DNA of 33,486 nucleotides from Akkermansia sp. (GCA_017546845.1 JAFYRS010000172.1:1-33486); one strand, 5' to 3'; numbered from the stretch's first letter, positions 14,391 to 23,145 are shown. Notes: generated from the letters alone by a model not told the origin. Translations and numbers: made by a program.

Positions 14391-15701
14391 CTACTTCTTT
14401 TCGGCAAGCCCGAAGAGGATGAAGATGAGGGCAGAGATGCCCATGACAAAGGGATAGAACAGGTAGGGAATGATGGCAAAGGCGGTGATGCCAGCAAGGG
14501 CAGAGCCCATGAGCAGCTGTGCGCCGTATGGCAGGATGCCCTGGATGACGCAGGACGCTGTGTCAAGCAAGCTGGCGGAGCGGGGGGCTGAGATGCCGTA
14601 TTTCTGCGCAACGCTGCGGGCAATGTTGCCGACGGCAACGATGGCGACGGTATTGTTGGCGGTGCAGAAGTTGGCGAGGGCTGCCATTAGGGCAATGCTG
14701 CATTCTGCCCCGCGTTTGCCGCGGATGCAGGCGGTGAGATGCTTGACGATGTAGGTGAGGCCTCCATTGTAGCGGATGAGTTCGAGCATGCCTGCTGCCA
14801 TGAGGGTGACAATGATGAGCTCACCCATGCCGGTCATGCCGTTGCCCATGGAGCTGACCCAGTCCATGAGGGTGAACTTGCTGCCGATGGTGGCCACGGT
14901 GCCGGTGGAGATGATGCCGAGAATGAGCACCTTCATGACGTTCATGCCGCAGAGAGCTGTGCCCAGCACGAGGAGGTAGGGCAGCACCTTGAGCCACTCT
15001 GTTTCCTGGGTGATAGTGACGGGGGCAAGGTCCCAGCCGAGGTAGACATAGAGAGCAAGCACGAGGAGGGCTGCGGGGAAGACGATGGCAAAGTTGGCCT
15101 TGAATTTATCCTGCATGGCGCACCCCTGGGTGCGGGTGGAAGCAATGGTGGTATCCGAGATGAAGGAGAGATTGTCGCCGAAGAAGGCACCACCAATGAC
15201 GCCGCCAGCCATGAGCGCGAGCGGGGCTCCAGCCTTATCTGCCAGACCCACCGCCACAGGCATGAGCGCCACGATGGTGCCCACGGAGGTGCCGATGGAG
15301 AGAGAGATGATGCAGGCGGCAAGGAATACCCCGGCCAGTACCATGTTGGCCGGGAGGAGGGAAAGGGTGAGATTGACGGTCGCATCCACTGAACCGATGT
15401 ATTTGGCAGATTGCGCAAAAGCTCCGGCAAGTACAAAAATCCACACCATCATCATGATGTTGCTGTGCGCAGCACCTCGAGAAAACCGTTCGATGCGTTC
15501 GCTGAACCGGCGGGGACGGCACACGATGAAAGCCCAGGTGCAGGCAGCCATGAATGCAACAGTGACGGGCATCTTGTAAAAGTCACCCACCGCCACAGAT
15601 GTGGTGACATACAGGAGGAAGAAGACGAGCAGGGGGCTCAGAATCCACAGCCCGCGGGTGTGGGATACGTAGGGAATTTCGTTTTCTGTTTTGCGGCTCA
15701 C
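14391..15701 (-). CDS. nhaC: Na+/H+ antiporter, NhaC family
   Basis: An inner-membrane ion antiporter of 436 residues with about ten to eleven hydrophobic helices. The NhaC signature is clear: GGAFFGDNLSFISDTT near residue 180, followed by RTQGC, and SIGTSVGTIVALMPV near 140. Family members exchange protons for sodium in sodium and pH homeostasis; some relatives carry lactate/malate or arginine/ornithine-type substrates, so the exact substrate is not certain. The start is a GTG at 15701; no close consensus promoter is obvious. It is monocistronic as far as I can see, divergent from recJ. Confidence 0.9.
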   Translation of the reverse strand: MSRKTENEIPYVSHTRGLWILSPLLVFFLLYVTTSVAVGDFYKMPVTVAFMAACTWAFIVCRPRRFSERIERFSRGAAHSNIMMMVWIFVLAGAFAQSAKYIGSVDATVNLTLSLLPANMVLAGVFLAACIISLSIGTSVGTIVALMPVAVGLADKAGAPLALMAGGVIGGAFFGDNLSFISDTTIASTRTQGCAMQDKFKANFAIVFPAALLVLALYVYLGWDLAPVTITQETEWLKVLPYLLVLGTALCGMNVMKVLILGIISTGTVATIGSKFTLMDWVSSMGNGMTGMGELIIVTLMAAGMLELIRYNGGLTYIVKHLTACIRGKRGAECSIALMAALANFCTANNTVAIVAVGNIARSVAQKYGISAPRSASLLDTASCVIQGILPYGAQLLMGSALAGITAFAIIPYLFYPFVMGISALIFILFGLAEKK

Positions 15702-15784
15702 GGTGGTGGGTCAGTGGTTTGTTATGCCAGAGTGTAGCAGGACAGAGAGGAAAAGTCACGCCTTTTGTGTTTGTTATTTCCAGC

Positions 15785-15813
15785 TTGACGCTGGGCAGTG
15801 CGGGTGGTAGAAT
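15785..15813 (+). promoter_or_regulatory. Leaderless promoter of recJ
   Basis: TTGACG (15785-15790), 17 bases, TAGAAT (15808-15813), then exactly six bases to the ATG at 15820. The predicted first transcribed base is the A of the start codon. Confidence 0.75.
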
Positions 15814-15819
15814 TGCGCC

Positions 15820-17532
15820 ATGAGTACTAAGTTCAGTTGGGAACTGCGCCCGACTGACGGGAGTGTGGATTTCGGTGAGGAACTGAACCAGCAGTTGCCG
15901 CTGCTCGTTCGTAAATTGCTGGCACAGAGAGGCATTTCCGGGAAAGAAAGGGCGCTAAGATTCCTGAAACCCAGGCTATCAGATTTAGGCGACCCTTTCG
16001 CGATGCGGGAGATGGATGCGGCCGTTGAGCGCATCTTCCGCGCGGCAGACAACGGCGAGCACGTTTGCATCTATGGCGATTATGATGTGGACGGCGTGAG
16101 TTCTGTAACCCTGCTGTACACGATTCTGAGGGCTTATGATATACGCACGGATTACTTCATCCCGGTGCGTACGAAGGAGGGCTATGGCCTGAGCGAGGAA
16201 GGTATGGCGCATGCCATTGAGCGTTGCGGCGGCAAGCCTGATGTGATTATTGCCGTGGATTGTGGCACTTCTTCTGTAGAGGAAGTGGCGTGGCTGCAGA
16301 CCCAGGGAATTGATGTGGTGATTCTGGACCACCACGAAGCGAGCACGCTGGGCCGTCCGCCCGCGGTGGCCGTGGTGAATGCCAAGCTGGAGGAGTCCAG
16401 CCCGTTTACCTATTTGTGCAGTGCCGGTGTGGTGTTCAAGCTGGCGCATGCAATGTTGAAGCAGCGCCGCCTGCCGCAGTTTGATTTGAAGCAGCACCTG
16501 GATGTGGTGGCCATTGCCACGGTGGCGGATATTGTGCCGCTGGTGGAGGAGAACCGCCTCTTGACGCGCCATGGCCTGCGGGTGATGGAAAACGGGGGAA
16601 ACATAGGCATACAGGCGCTTAACCGGGTGACCAATCTGAACCGACGTCCGAGCGCGAGTCATGTTTCGTTCCGTATTGGGCCGCGGTTGAATGCTGCGGG
16701 GCGTATGGATAATCCGATGGATGCGCTGAATCTGCTGATGACGCGGGATACCGCCGTGGCGCAGGACTTGGCGGAACGCCTGGAGGCGCACAACCGGGCC
16801 CGCCAGCAGGAGGAGGAGAAGATTCGCAACGAAGCCATGGAGATGCTCGCTAAAAACTTTTCTCCCGGCCGGGACAATGTGATTGTGCTGGGCTCCCGTA
16901 CCTGGCATCCGGGGGTGGTGGGTATTGTGGCTTCTTTGCTGATGCGCCGTTTCCATAAGCCTACCTTTGTGATTTCGCTGGATGAGAACGGCATCGGCAA
17001 GGGCAGCGGGCGTTCGATTCCCGGCGTTTCCCTGGTGCAGGCCATTCATGCCTGCGCCGATACGCTGATTTCCGGCGGTGGTCACGATATGGCGGCCGGG
17101 CTGGTGATTCATGAGGACATGATTGATGCATTCCGCGAGCGTTTTGATGCCTTTGTGCGCGAAACCGTGGACCCGGAACGGCTGAATCCGGTGCTGAACA
17201 TCGATGCAGAGGTGACCTTCCCGGAACTGACTCTGGATTTGCTGGATAGTTATGAGCTTTTAGAACCATTTGGTAATTCAAATCCTCAACCTGTTTTCAT
17301 GAGTCGCAATGTGATGCTGACGGATGCCCCGCGGCATTTGCAGGGCAATCACCTGCGTCTCGGTCTGCGCCAGGGCAGCTGCGAGTGCGATGCCATGTAT
17401 TTCAACGGAGGCAGCCGCAAGCTTCCGGACCCGCCCTGGGATATTGCCTATACGATTGACCGCAACGTATGGCGAGGGCGCACGACATTGTCTATTTCGA
17501 TTCAGGATATCCGCCCGGCTTCTGTGATATGA
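15820..17532 (+). CDS. recJ: Single-stranded-DNA-specific exonuclease RecJ
   Basis: RecJ degrades single-stranded DNA 5' to 3' in recombination and mismatch or base-excision repair. The 570-residue protein shows the DHH phosphoesterase set: YGDYDVDG at 85-92, AVDCGTSS near 146-152, and DHHE at 170-173. The DHHA1 part follows with RIGPRLNAAGRMD near 285 and SGGGHDMAAG near 420, then an OB-fold domain. Its stop overlaps the ATG of the membrane protease gene (ATGA), implying coupled translation. The start is set by the leaderless promoter. Confidence 0.95.
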   Translation: MSTKFSWELRPTDGSVDFGEELNQQLPLLVRKLLAQRGISGKERALRFLKPRLSDLGDPFAMREMDAAVERIFRAADNGEHVCIYGDYDVDGVSSVTLLYTILRAYDIRTDYFIPVRTKEGYGLSEEGMAHAIERCGGKPDVIIAVDCGTSSVEEVAWLQTQGIDVVILDHHEASTLGRPPAVAVVNAKLEESSPFTYLCSAGVVFKLAHAMLKQRRLPQFDLKQHLDVVAIATVADIVPLVEENRLLTRHGLRVMENGGNIGIQALNRVTNLNRRPSASHVSFRIGPRLNAAGRMDNPMDALNLLMTRDTAVAQDLAERLEAHNRARQQEEEKIRNEAMEMLAKNFSPGRDNVIVLGSRTWHPGVVGIVASLLMRRFHKPTFVISLDENGIGKGSGRSIPGVSLVQAIHACADTLISGGGHDMAAGLVIHEDMIDAFRERFDAFVRETVDPERLNPVLNIDAEVTFPELTLDLLDSYELLEPFGNSNPQPVFMSRNVMLTDAPRHLQGNHLRLGLRQGSCECDAMYFNGGSRKLPDPPWDIAYTIDRNVWRGRTTLSISIQDIRPASVI

Positions 17533-18458
17533 AACCCGCCCGCCAGCCCGTGAAACGCCGCCACCGACGCATGCCTGTGCCGGAGTTCGGGGATTGGCGT
17601 GTGCCGGTGGATAAGCCGCATGAGACGGAACATCTGCGCCCTCACTCTGTCAGCATGATACGCCGTCTGAAGGTGCAGGCTGCTTATTGGCAGGACCTGG
17701 AACCGGTGTATGGAGCGCAGGATGCCCCGGATTGGGAGCCGGTGCATGGGCTGAAGCAGCTTGTGCGCCTGGGAATCGGGTTGCTCGGGCTTCTTCCGCT
17801 TTCGGTGGTTATGGTTTTTGCCTTGCTGGTGCAGTTGCACCACGCCGCCCCAGTGGTGAGCGACCTCGGGTTCTGGCAGAGTGTGCCCGTGTGGTACAGC
17901 GTGCTGGGGGTGCTGGTATTTGCTGCGTTGAAGTATTTCCGCCTGGTGGATGCCGTTCTGGTGTTTTTGTATGTGCTGGGGCATGAGCTGACGCACGCGC
18001 TGGCTGCCGTTTTGTGTTTCGGAAAAGTGCAGGCCATGAGCGTGAATATGGAAGGCGGCTATGTGGATACCGACACGGATAATCTGTTTGTGGCCCTGGC
18101 TCCGTACTTTGTGCCGCTGTGGATGCTGGTCTGGATGCTGGTGTTCTTTGTGGCGAACTGGATTGCCCCGTTTGAGTCATACCTGCCGTGGTTGTTTGCC
18201 GGCTTTGGTTTCTGGTGGGCGTTCCATGTGTACTGGACCTTGTGGGTCATTCCGAGAGAACAGCCGGATTTGCTGGAGAACGGCGTGGTGCTTTCGTTCA
18301 TGATTATCATGCTGACCAACATTGCCGCCCTGGTGGTGATGCTGCGTTGCTTCGGTGTGCTGAGTTTCCGCGGGTACTGGCATGATTTCAAGTATTGTGC
18401 CCGGGAGATTTATGAGACCTATCATGCTCTTGCCCTGTGGCTCTGGCAGCAGATTTAA
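17529..18458 (+). CDS. Multi-pass membrane zinc metalloprotease, M50B-like
   Basis: A 309-residue protein with a basic cytoplasmic-looking N-terminus (residues 1-75) and about six hydrophobic helices. HELTH at 152-156 lies in or beside a helix, as in M50 intramembrane proteases. It is followed by a GG-Y-V-DTDTDN turn and APYFVPLWM, resembling the M50B-like (Peptidase_M50B) pattern rather than classical site-2 proteases with NPDG. Substrate unknown. The ATG at 17529 overlaps the recJ stop by four bases; an in-frame upstream start at 17469 would lie inside the recJ end and is rejected. Confidence 0.78.
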   Translation: MKPARQPVKRRHRRMPVPEFGDWRVPVDKPHETEHLRPHSVSMIRRLKVQAAYWQDLEPVYGAQDAPDWEPVHGLKQLVRLGIGLLGLLPLSVVMVFALLVQLHHAAPVVSDLGFWQSVPVWYSVLGVLVFAALKYFRLVDAVLVFLYVLGHELTHALAAVLCFGKVQAMSVNMEGGYVDTDTDNLFVALAPYFVPLWMLVWMLVFFVANWIAPFESYLPWLFAGFGFWWAFHVYWTLWVIPREQPDLLENGVVLSFMIIMLTNIAALVVMLRCFGVLSFRGYWHDFKYCAREIYETYHALALWLWQQI

Positions 18459-18478
18459 GTCAGTATAGGAGTTTTGCC

Positions 18479-18506
18479 TTGCATGCAGGGCGAATTGTGC
18501 CATAAT
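18479..18506 (+). promoter_or_regulatory. Promoter of the sufT-like gene
   Basis: TTGCAT (18479-18484), 16 bases, CATAAT (18501-18506), then 12 bases to the ATG at 18519. An in-frame TTG at 18474 lies upstream of the promoter and therefore cannot be the start of this transcript. Confidence 0.6.
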
Positions 18507-18518
18507 CTTGCGCGCGTC

Positions 18519-19058
18519 ATGTTGAATCAGGAAGTGATAACAGAGGCAGAAACCGCTGCCATTCAGATTCCCGCGGGTAATGCAGTGCTGCTCCCGGAGG
18601 GTTCTCGTATCTATGTTACCCAGATGCTGGGTAACTCTATTACCGCTGCTACGGATGTGGGCCTGGTGCGCATTTCCCGGGAGGAGGCCGCCCGCGCCGG
18701 CATTATTGCTGCTTCCCAGGCTGTGCAGGAGAGCGATGAGAACCTGACTCTGGAAGAACGAGTCTGGAAGGTTCTGGGGAATATTTATGACCCCGAAATC
18801 CCGGTTGATATTGTGAATCTCGGTCTTATTTACGGAGTGGAGCTGATTCCCCAGATGGAGGGTGGCACGCACGTAAGCGTGCAGATGACGCTGACGGCTC
18901 CCGGTTGCGGCATGGGCCCGCACCTGATGGCGGAGGCCGAGATGGGCATTGCCGCGCTGGAGGGTGTCAAGAGTGTCGATGTTGAGTTTGTGTGGGATCC
19001 GCCGTGGAATCAGGGAATGATGACGGAGGAGGCCCGCATGCAGCTTGGGCTTGAATAA
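18519..19058 (+). CDS. sufT: SufT-like iron-sulfur assembly protein (MIP18/DUF59 domain)
   Basis: A 179-residue protein with a small N-terminal domain (MLNQEVIT, then LPEGSRIYVTQMLG) typical of SufT, and a MIP18-family domain at about residues 79-170. Key motifs are DPEIPVDIVNLGLIY (91-105) and TAPGCGMG (127-134), with Cys130 the conserved reactive cysteine. SufT proteins help mature iron-sulfur clusters; here the gene stands apart from sufBCDSU genes. This fits an anaerobic organism using NrdG-type iron-sulfur enzymes, though no direct link is visible. It precedes the 19066 gene by seven bases. Confidence 0.88.
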   Translation: MLNQEVITEAETAAIQIPAGNAVLLPEGSRIYVTQMLGNSITAATDVGLVRISREEAARAGIIAASQAVQESDENLTLEERVWKVLGNIYDPEIPVDIVNLGLIYGVELIPQMEGGTHVSVQMTLTAPGCGMGPHLMAEAEMGIAALEGVKSVDVEFVWDPPWNQGMMTEEARMQLGLE

Positions 19059-19065
19059 AACGAGC

Positions 19066-19542
19066 ATGGGCAAGGTAACTTTAGAGCTTTCCGAGCCGGA
19101 AATGCGCGACCTCGCAGAGGTGTGCGCCATGGCGCTCACTATGCTGGGCCAGGCGATGCCGGAGGGGCGCAACCCCCGGGCAGATTCCTGGCACAAGTTG
19201 CTGGTGGAGATTATCAAGGCCGGGCGTACAGTGCCGGGGATAGCGCGTGATATGGAACTGAACCCGGATTGCGGGTATTGGTTTTTCAAGCGTTCGTATG
19301 TAGACCAGGCTTTTTATTCGGATGTGATTGATGAATACCGGGATGCCTCCTTCTGGGAGGAACTGGTGGCGCGCCTGGCCGGGCGCACGCTTGTGGAATG
19401 CTACGGGCAGGATGCCGTGGATGCCATGAGCCCTGAGGAGCGCAGCACCTATGTGAGTGAAATGGAAAAGACGCTTTGGAAAGAAGTATCGCGCTATGGG
19501 GTGGACCGGCTGATGTTTATGCTTGCCCCTGAGGAGAGTTGA
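19066..19542 (+). CDS. Conserved-looking protein of unknown function
   Basis: A 158-residue soluble, acidic, mostly helical protein. It contains a WHKLLVEIIKAG segment, a CGYWFFKRSYVDQAFY segment and an ERSTYVSEME helix. No signal peptide, no transmembrane helix, no motif that I recognise. The ATG at 19066 is preferred over an in-frame TTG at 19045, which would overlap the sufT end. It follows sufT by seven bases and is closed by a terminator hairpin, so it is likely co-transcribed with sufT. Confidence 0.75.
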   Translation: MGKVTLELSEPEMRDLAEVCAMALTMLGQAMPEGRNPRADSWHKLLVEIIKAGRTVPGIARDMELNPDCGYWFFKRSYVDQAFYSDVIDEYRDASFWEELVARLAGRTLVECYGQDAVDAMSPEERSTYVSEMEKTLWKEVSRYGVDRLMFMLAPEES

Positions 19543-19549
19543 AATGAAC

Positions 19550-19575
19550 AACGCGCAAGGGAATCCTTGCGCGTT
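19550..19575. terminator. Hairpin terminator between convergent genes
   Basis: A perfect 11-base stem AACGCGCAAGG / CCTTGCGCGTT with a 4-base loop follows the stop at 19542 and precedes the convergent gene ending at 19601. The T tract is short. Confidence 0.8.
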
Positions 19576-19600
19576 TCGTCCATATTTATGAAGGTGATGG

Positions 19601-21478
19601 TCAGCCGAGAAGTTCCTGAGGGGTGACCCCGGCTGTGCAGGGGTGGTCCTGGTCACATTCATTGCGGTAGCAGGGGTGGCAGGGGGTATGGTTGCAGACA
19701 ACGTGATGTCCGGCACCCAGCGGGGAATAGACGGCTGCCAGGCGGCTGGCCATGAGAACATGGCACGGACACCCGGCCAGTGCTGCCAACTGGGGAAGCA
19801 GACCATCCACTGCGTACAATCTGCATTGTGCGCCCAGCATCTGGGGCACCTCTTCCGGCTGCACAAGGCATGCGGCAATTCCCAGCTTCTCAGCCATTTC
19901 CTCCGCCTTTGTTCTGTCTGCCTCCAGCGCCAGGAGTTCTGGCTGCTCAGGGAGCAGCGCGAGCAGCTGTTCCCATTTATCCAGAGGCCAGGAGTCCGCA
20001 CTGCCCAAGGTTGAGAACGGGGCGATATACAAACCGGTATTCGTCAGATTTCCCTGGGTGGGGGCGGCGTAGTCCATCCGCTCTCCGCCGATATGTCTGT
20101 CTGCGATGTCCTGGTAGATTTCTGACTTGTGGCGGGGTGCCTGGCCAACAGGAGGCACAGTGCGGGTGCGGAATTTGCGGGCAAGCGGGCTGGCTCCCGG
20201 CCCGCTTATGTACATGGGCATCAGTTTGCCAAGGTTGTTGAATACCTTACGGTTATCGCTGAGCATGAACAGGTAGTCGTATGGACCGTCCTTGTATAAT
20301 TCATCGGCCTCCAGCTGTTCAATGGGGCTGCTTGCTTCATCCGTGGTAACGGTATATGTTATATATTCCTGAGTTTTCCAGAAGTTTTTCTGCTCCTGGG
20401 GGCAGAGAACTGTGAGCTGCATGTCGGGTCTGCATGCTTTGACCCGTCGCATCATGGGAATGACCAGCAGGGCTTCTTCAAATTCCTCTGGTACGCAGAT
20501 GATGATGCGGAAAGGAAGCTTTGCGTGCTGCTGAATGATGGCAATTTGCTCAGCTTCACTTTCGGGGGCAAAACGCTGCGTTGGTTTCCAGCGATGGTGC
20601 ATCCAGAATCCATCCAGAATGCTCTTGCGCTGGGTTTCTTCCAATGCCTGGTTGACTGCGTGGGTAAGGGTATATAAATCCGAGCATCCCTCAGGTATGG
20701 GGATTTCGTGTCCTAAATCAGCTTCCCAGCGTCCGAGGCCGATGGTGCGATTGCCAACCGCATAGAGTCTGGCGCGCCCTTTACTGCGCTTCTGGATGAG
20801 AGCAGGGAGCGGTGTTGTGCCGGTTACTTTACCAAAATAGGGAACAAAGAGTCCCTGCTGGGTAAACTGGTCACTGAGTACGCCGAGCATGCCCCCTTCG
20901 CTCACGAGTCTGAATACTTCCTTGAGTCCCTTTTTGTTACTGAACATCTCGCATCCATAGCGGGTGCGACCCTCCAGCACAATTTGTTCAAGCGCAGGAT
21001 TGTCCAGCCGGCGGTACATGGAGCCAAAGCGTTTGACTTTGGGGAAATACGGGCGGATGCGAGCCAGAATTTCCCAGTTTCCGGCATGAGGAACGCAACC
21101 GATGACGCTGTTCCCATCAGATGCTTTCTCTTCAAATGAATCAGCCCCGACAACGGTGACGGCCCGCTTCAATTCCGCATCGGTAAGCATGCCTGTTTTG
21201 AACGTGCAGGCCATGTTCATACATGTGCGGACAATGTTTTCCCGCACCATGCTGCGGAGCTGTGGGCCGCGCAGCATGGGATTTTCAACAATACGCAGAT
21301 TGCGTGCCACAATCCGGCGGCGGGAGGGCATGATTGCCCAGACCAGATACCCCAGGATGCGTCCGAATAGTGCAACAACGCGTATGCTTACAAGCCCGAG
21401 CAGGGCACTGAAGCACCGGTACAGGACGACGATGATTCGGTCGCCTGCCGTAATCCGTCTGTCACGTTTCGAACTCAT
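19601..21478 (-). CDS. Fusion of a lipid A-type acyltransferase (LpxL/HtrB family) with a GT9 heptosyltransferase-like domain
   Basis: A 625-residue two-domain protein. Residues 1-300 match the LpxL/HtrB family that adds secondary acyl chains to lipid A: an N-terminal hydrophobic segment, HAGNWE at 131-136 (the HX4D/E catalytic pair, His131 and Glu136), SDQ near 202 and WMHHRWK at 292-298. Residues 322-625 resemble GT9 ADP-heptose transferases: an initial beta strand RIIICVP, PFSTLGSADSWPLDKW near 487-502, and a final cysteine-rich tail (C595, C600, C603, C608, C614). The usual catalytic GD at the GT9 start appears as EE, so transferase activity is doubtful. Last gene of the 22758-to-19601 operon. 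Confidence 0.85.
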   Translation of the reverse strand: MSSKRDRRITAGDRIIVVLYRCFSALLGLVSIRVVALFGRILGYLVWAIMPSRRRIVARNLRIVENPMLRGPQLRSMVRENIVRTCMNMACTFKTGMLTDAELKRAVTVVGADSFEEKASDGNSVIGCVPHAGNWEILARIRPYFPKVKRFGSMYRRLDNPALEQIVLEGRTRYGCEMFSNKKGLKEVFRLVSEGGMLGVLSDQFTQQGLFVPYFGKVTGTTPLPALIQKRSKGRARLYAVGNRTIGLGRWEADLGHEIPIPEGCSDLYTLTHAVNQALEETQRKSILDGFWMHHRWKPTQRFAPESEAEQIAIIQQHAKLPFRIIICVPEEFEEALLVIPMMRRVKACRPDMQLTVLCPQEQKNFWKTQEYITYTVTTDEASSPIEQLEADELYKDGPYDYLFMLSDNRKVFNNLGKLMPMYISGPGASPLARKFRTRTVPPVGQAPRHKSEIYQDIADRHIGGERMDYAAPTQGNLTNTGLYIAPFSTLGSADSWPLDKWEQLLALLPEQPELLALEADRTKAEEMAEKLGIAACLVQPEEVPQMLGAQCRLYAVDGLLPQLAALAGCPCHVLMASRLAAVYSPLGAGHHVVCNHTPCHPCYRNECDQDHPCTAGVTPQELLG

Positions 21479-21494
21479 CGGCGTTATGCTGATT

Positions 21495-21896
21495 TTAGTT
21501 GATGGTCATGAAACGGGGAACGTAGAAAGGCTTGCGGGTGTAGGGGTCCCACACCTTGTCGCCCACTTTGCTGTTGCGGTAGTCCAGCTGGTAGTGGGGT
21601 TCGTAAGGAGATACCAGAATGTCAGAAAACTCGCAGGGAAGACCATAAGGCAGACCATCATCTGCATGTTTGACCTGCCCTTCAAGATGCCCCGAGGGAG
21701 GAAGGTCATAGGGGTTTACCTTAATCCAGTTTTCGCTGGCGGGTTTACCACCTGCATCCGCAATAACATGAGGGGGACGATCGCCGGGGTATTCATCGCG
21801 GATGAATTTATCAGCCACCTGCTGGATGATGCAGGAGCTGAGTACAGTGGAGCAGAGAATGGAGATTAACCCGTATTTGATAGTGCGCTTATACAT
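21495..21896 (-). CDS. Small predicted lipoprotein
   Basis: A 133-residue protein starting MYKRTIKYG, with a hydrophobic stretch and LSSC (lipidated cysteine at about residue 22). The mature part is polar, rich in proline and tyrosine, and ends in YVPRFMTIN; it holds a DLPPSGHLEG segment. A reading frame extends upstream to 22022, but those 42 residues overlap the neighbouring gene's end and lack signal features, so the internal ATG is chosen. It lies between a membrane protein and the acyltransferase fusion on the same strand, so an envelope role is likely. Family not recognised. Confidence 0.75.
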   Translation of the reverse strand: MYKRTIKYGLISILCSTVLSSCIIQQVADKFIRDEYPGDRPPHVIADAGGKPASENWIKVNPYDLPPSGHLEGQVKHADDGLPYGLPCEFSDILVSPYEPHYQLDYRNSKVGDKVWDPYTRKPFYVPRFMTIN

Positions 21897-21921
21897 GTTT
21901 GTTGATATCGTTGTTGATTGT

Positions 21922-22758
21922 TTATGAAGGGGTGTATGGTTCAAGTTGTACGTAACTTTCGTTGCCGTTCTCGCCTTTGATGAAACGGGGGCAGTACCCG
22001 TATTCGGTGATAATGGACGCAAATTCGGGGTAACAGTTCAGCAGGGAATCCAGCGCTGGTTCCAGCATGCTGATGTGGCGCTCCGGGATGTTGAGCATAC
22101 CTATGCTGCCGCCTACGGGAAGATTGCCCAGCATGGTGTCTGTGCTCTTGAAATCGACTTTGAGCTGTGGCCGCCCGTGGGTGATTTCCTGGTGAAAGGA
22201 AAGATTGACGGCCGTTGTCTGGTGGATGTTGGCACCGATAAGCCGGTCGATGATGAACTCCGCATACCCGTTGTGAATGCGCACGCCAATGCCGGCACCA
22301 TGGGTAATGATGGAGAAAATGCCCGTCTGTCTCATGCGGCAGGTTTCGCGCAGATAGCGGTTGAGTTCAGCTTCGGTAAAGGAGATGGGTTGTCCGTTTG
22401 CATTGCGGAGCAGGGCGGTGAGGTCTCTGGCACTGCCCCGGTCTGCATACCCCGCAATGGAACTCATGTTCTGCGGAGTCCACATGCTGATGACTGTGGT
22501 AATGAGAATGATGGTGAACGCCAGGAATACGACTGTTGCCAGAAGACTCCAGAAATCAAAGCGTTGCCATATTTCGTGCAGGATGTTACGCGGCTTCTCT
22601 TGTTCGGAATCTGAGGATTCTTCCTCACCCCCCGGGGCGAAGAAAGAGGTTTTGGTAATATCCGCACCCTGGGTGTTTTTATCGAACAGGAATCCCCACA
22701 GAGAGGTATCTCCCTCTGCTTTGTTTTTATTCCTCTTTCTGTTCGACGTGTCCGCCAT
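21922..22758 (-). CDS. Single-pass membrane protein of unknown function
   Basis: A 278-residue protein with a charged cytoplasmic N-terminus (residues 1-65), one transmembrane helix (about 70-92) and a C-terminal extracytoplasmic domain of about 185 residues. The helix is preceded by IWQRFDFWS and followed by SMWTPQNMSS. The outer domain contains ALLRNANGQPISFTEAELNRYL and a NLPVGG segment, reminiscent of periplasmic lipid- or substrate-binding domains, but I cannot name a family. It is first in the operon leading to the lipoprotein and the lipid A acyltransferase fusion, suggesting a role in outer-envelope assembly. Confidence 0.75.
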   Translation of the reverse strand: MADTSNRKRNKNKAEGDTSLWGFLFDKNTQGADITKTSFFAPGGEEESSDSEQEKPRNILHEIWQRFDFWSLLATVVFLAFTIILITTVISMWTPQNMSSIAGYADRGSARDLTALLRNANGQPISFTEAELNRYLRETCRMRQTGIFSIITHGAGIGVRIHNGYAEFIIDRLIGANIHQTTAVNLSFHQEITHGRPQLKVDFKSTDTMLGNLPVGGSIGMLNIPERHISMLEPALDSLLNCYPEFASIITEYGYCPRFIKGENGNESYVQLEPYTPS

Positions 22759-22775
22759 TTTTACACTTCCGGGAG

Positions 22776-22804
22776 ATTATATCTATTTATGCCGCATAAG
22801 AAAA
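22776..22804 (-). promoter_or_regulatory. Possible promoter of the 22758-to-19601 operon
   Basis: Minus strand: perfect TATAAT at 22781-22776, 17 bases before the ATG, with a weak TTTTCT 17 bases upstream of it as the -35. Only the -10 box is convincing. Confidence 0.4.
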
Positions 22805-22872
22805 GGAAAAAACAAGACTTCAGTGGCATATTTAAGACATGGCTTCAGCCATACCGTGTACGATGCCCCTTT

Positions 22873-23145
22873 TCAGCGCAGAATCTGTTTTGCGGCGCTG
22901 AAGGTGAGGACTTGTCTGGCTGGAATGCTGCGGAGGGTGGCCGTGTTGATGTCGTATCCCTTGCGAGCCGGCCGCTGGAGGCGTTGGAATGTGCCGAAGT
23001 GCGCAATATGCAGCTTGTCGTCTGCCTCTGCCGTGGCCAGTTGAATGGAAGCGAGCACCGCCTCTACTGCGGCAGAGGCGGTGGCGCGGGTGGCTCCGGG
23101 GCCCATGTATCGCTGCACCCGGGCGATGAGTTGTTTTTTGTTCAC
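22873..23145 (-). CDS. HU/IHF-family DNA-binding protein
   Basis: A 90-residue nucleoid protein of HU type: starts (V)[10 protein letters not shown], has the HFGTF core at the position of the usual GFGTF, and ends with [18 protein letters not shown], all typical of the family. The arm region is KGYDINTAT. The start is a GTG at 23145 whose last bases overlap the mscL stop (GTGA), so the two are translationally coupled. Longer upstream starts would read through mscL in another frame and lack homology. Whether it is HU or a sequence-specific IHF-like relative cannot be told. Confidence 0.88.
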   Translation of the reverse strand: MNKKQLIARVQRYMGPGATRATASAAVEAVLASIQLATAEADDKLHIAHFGTFQRLQRPARKGYDINTATLRSIPARQVLTFSAAKQILR

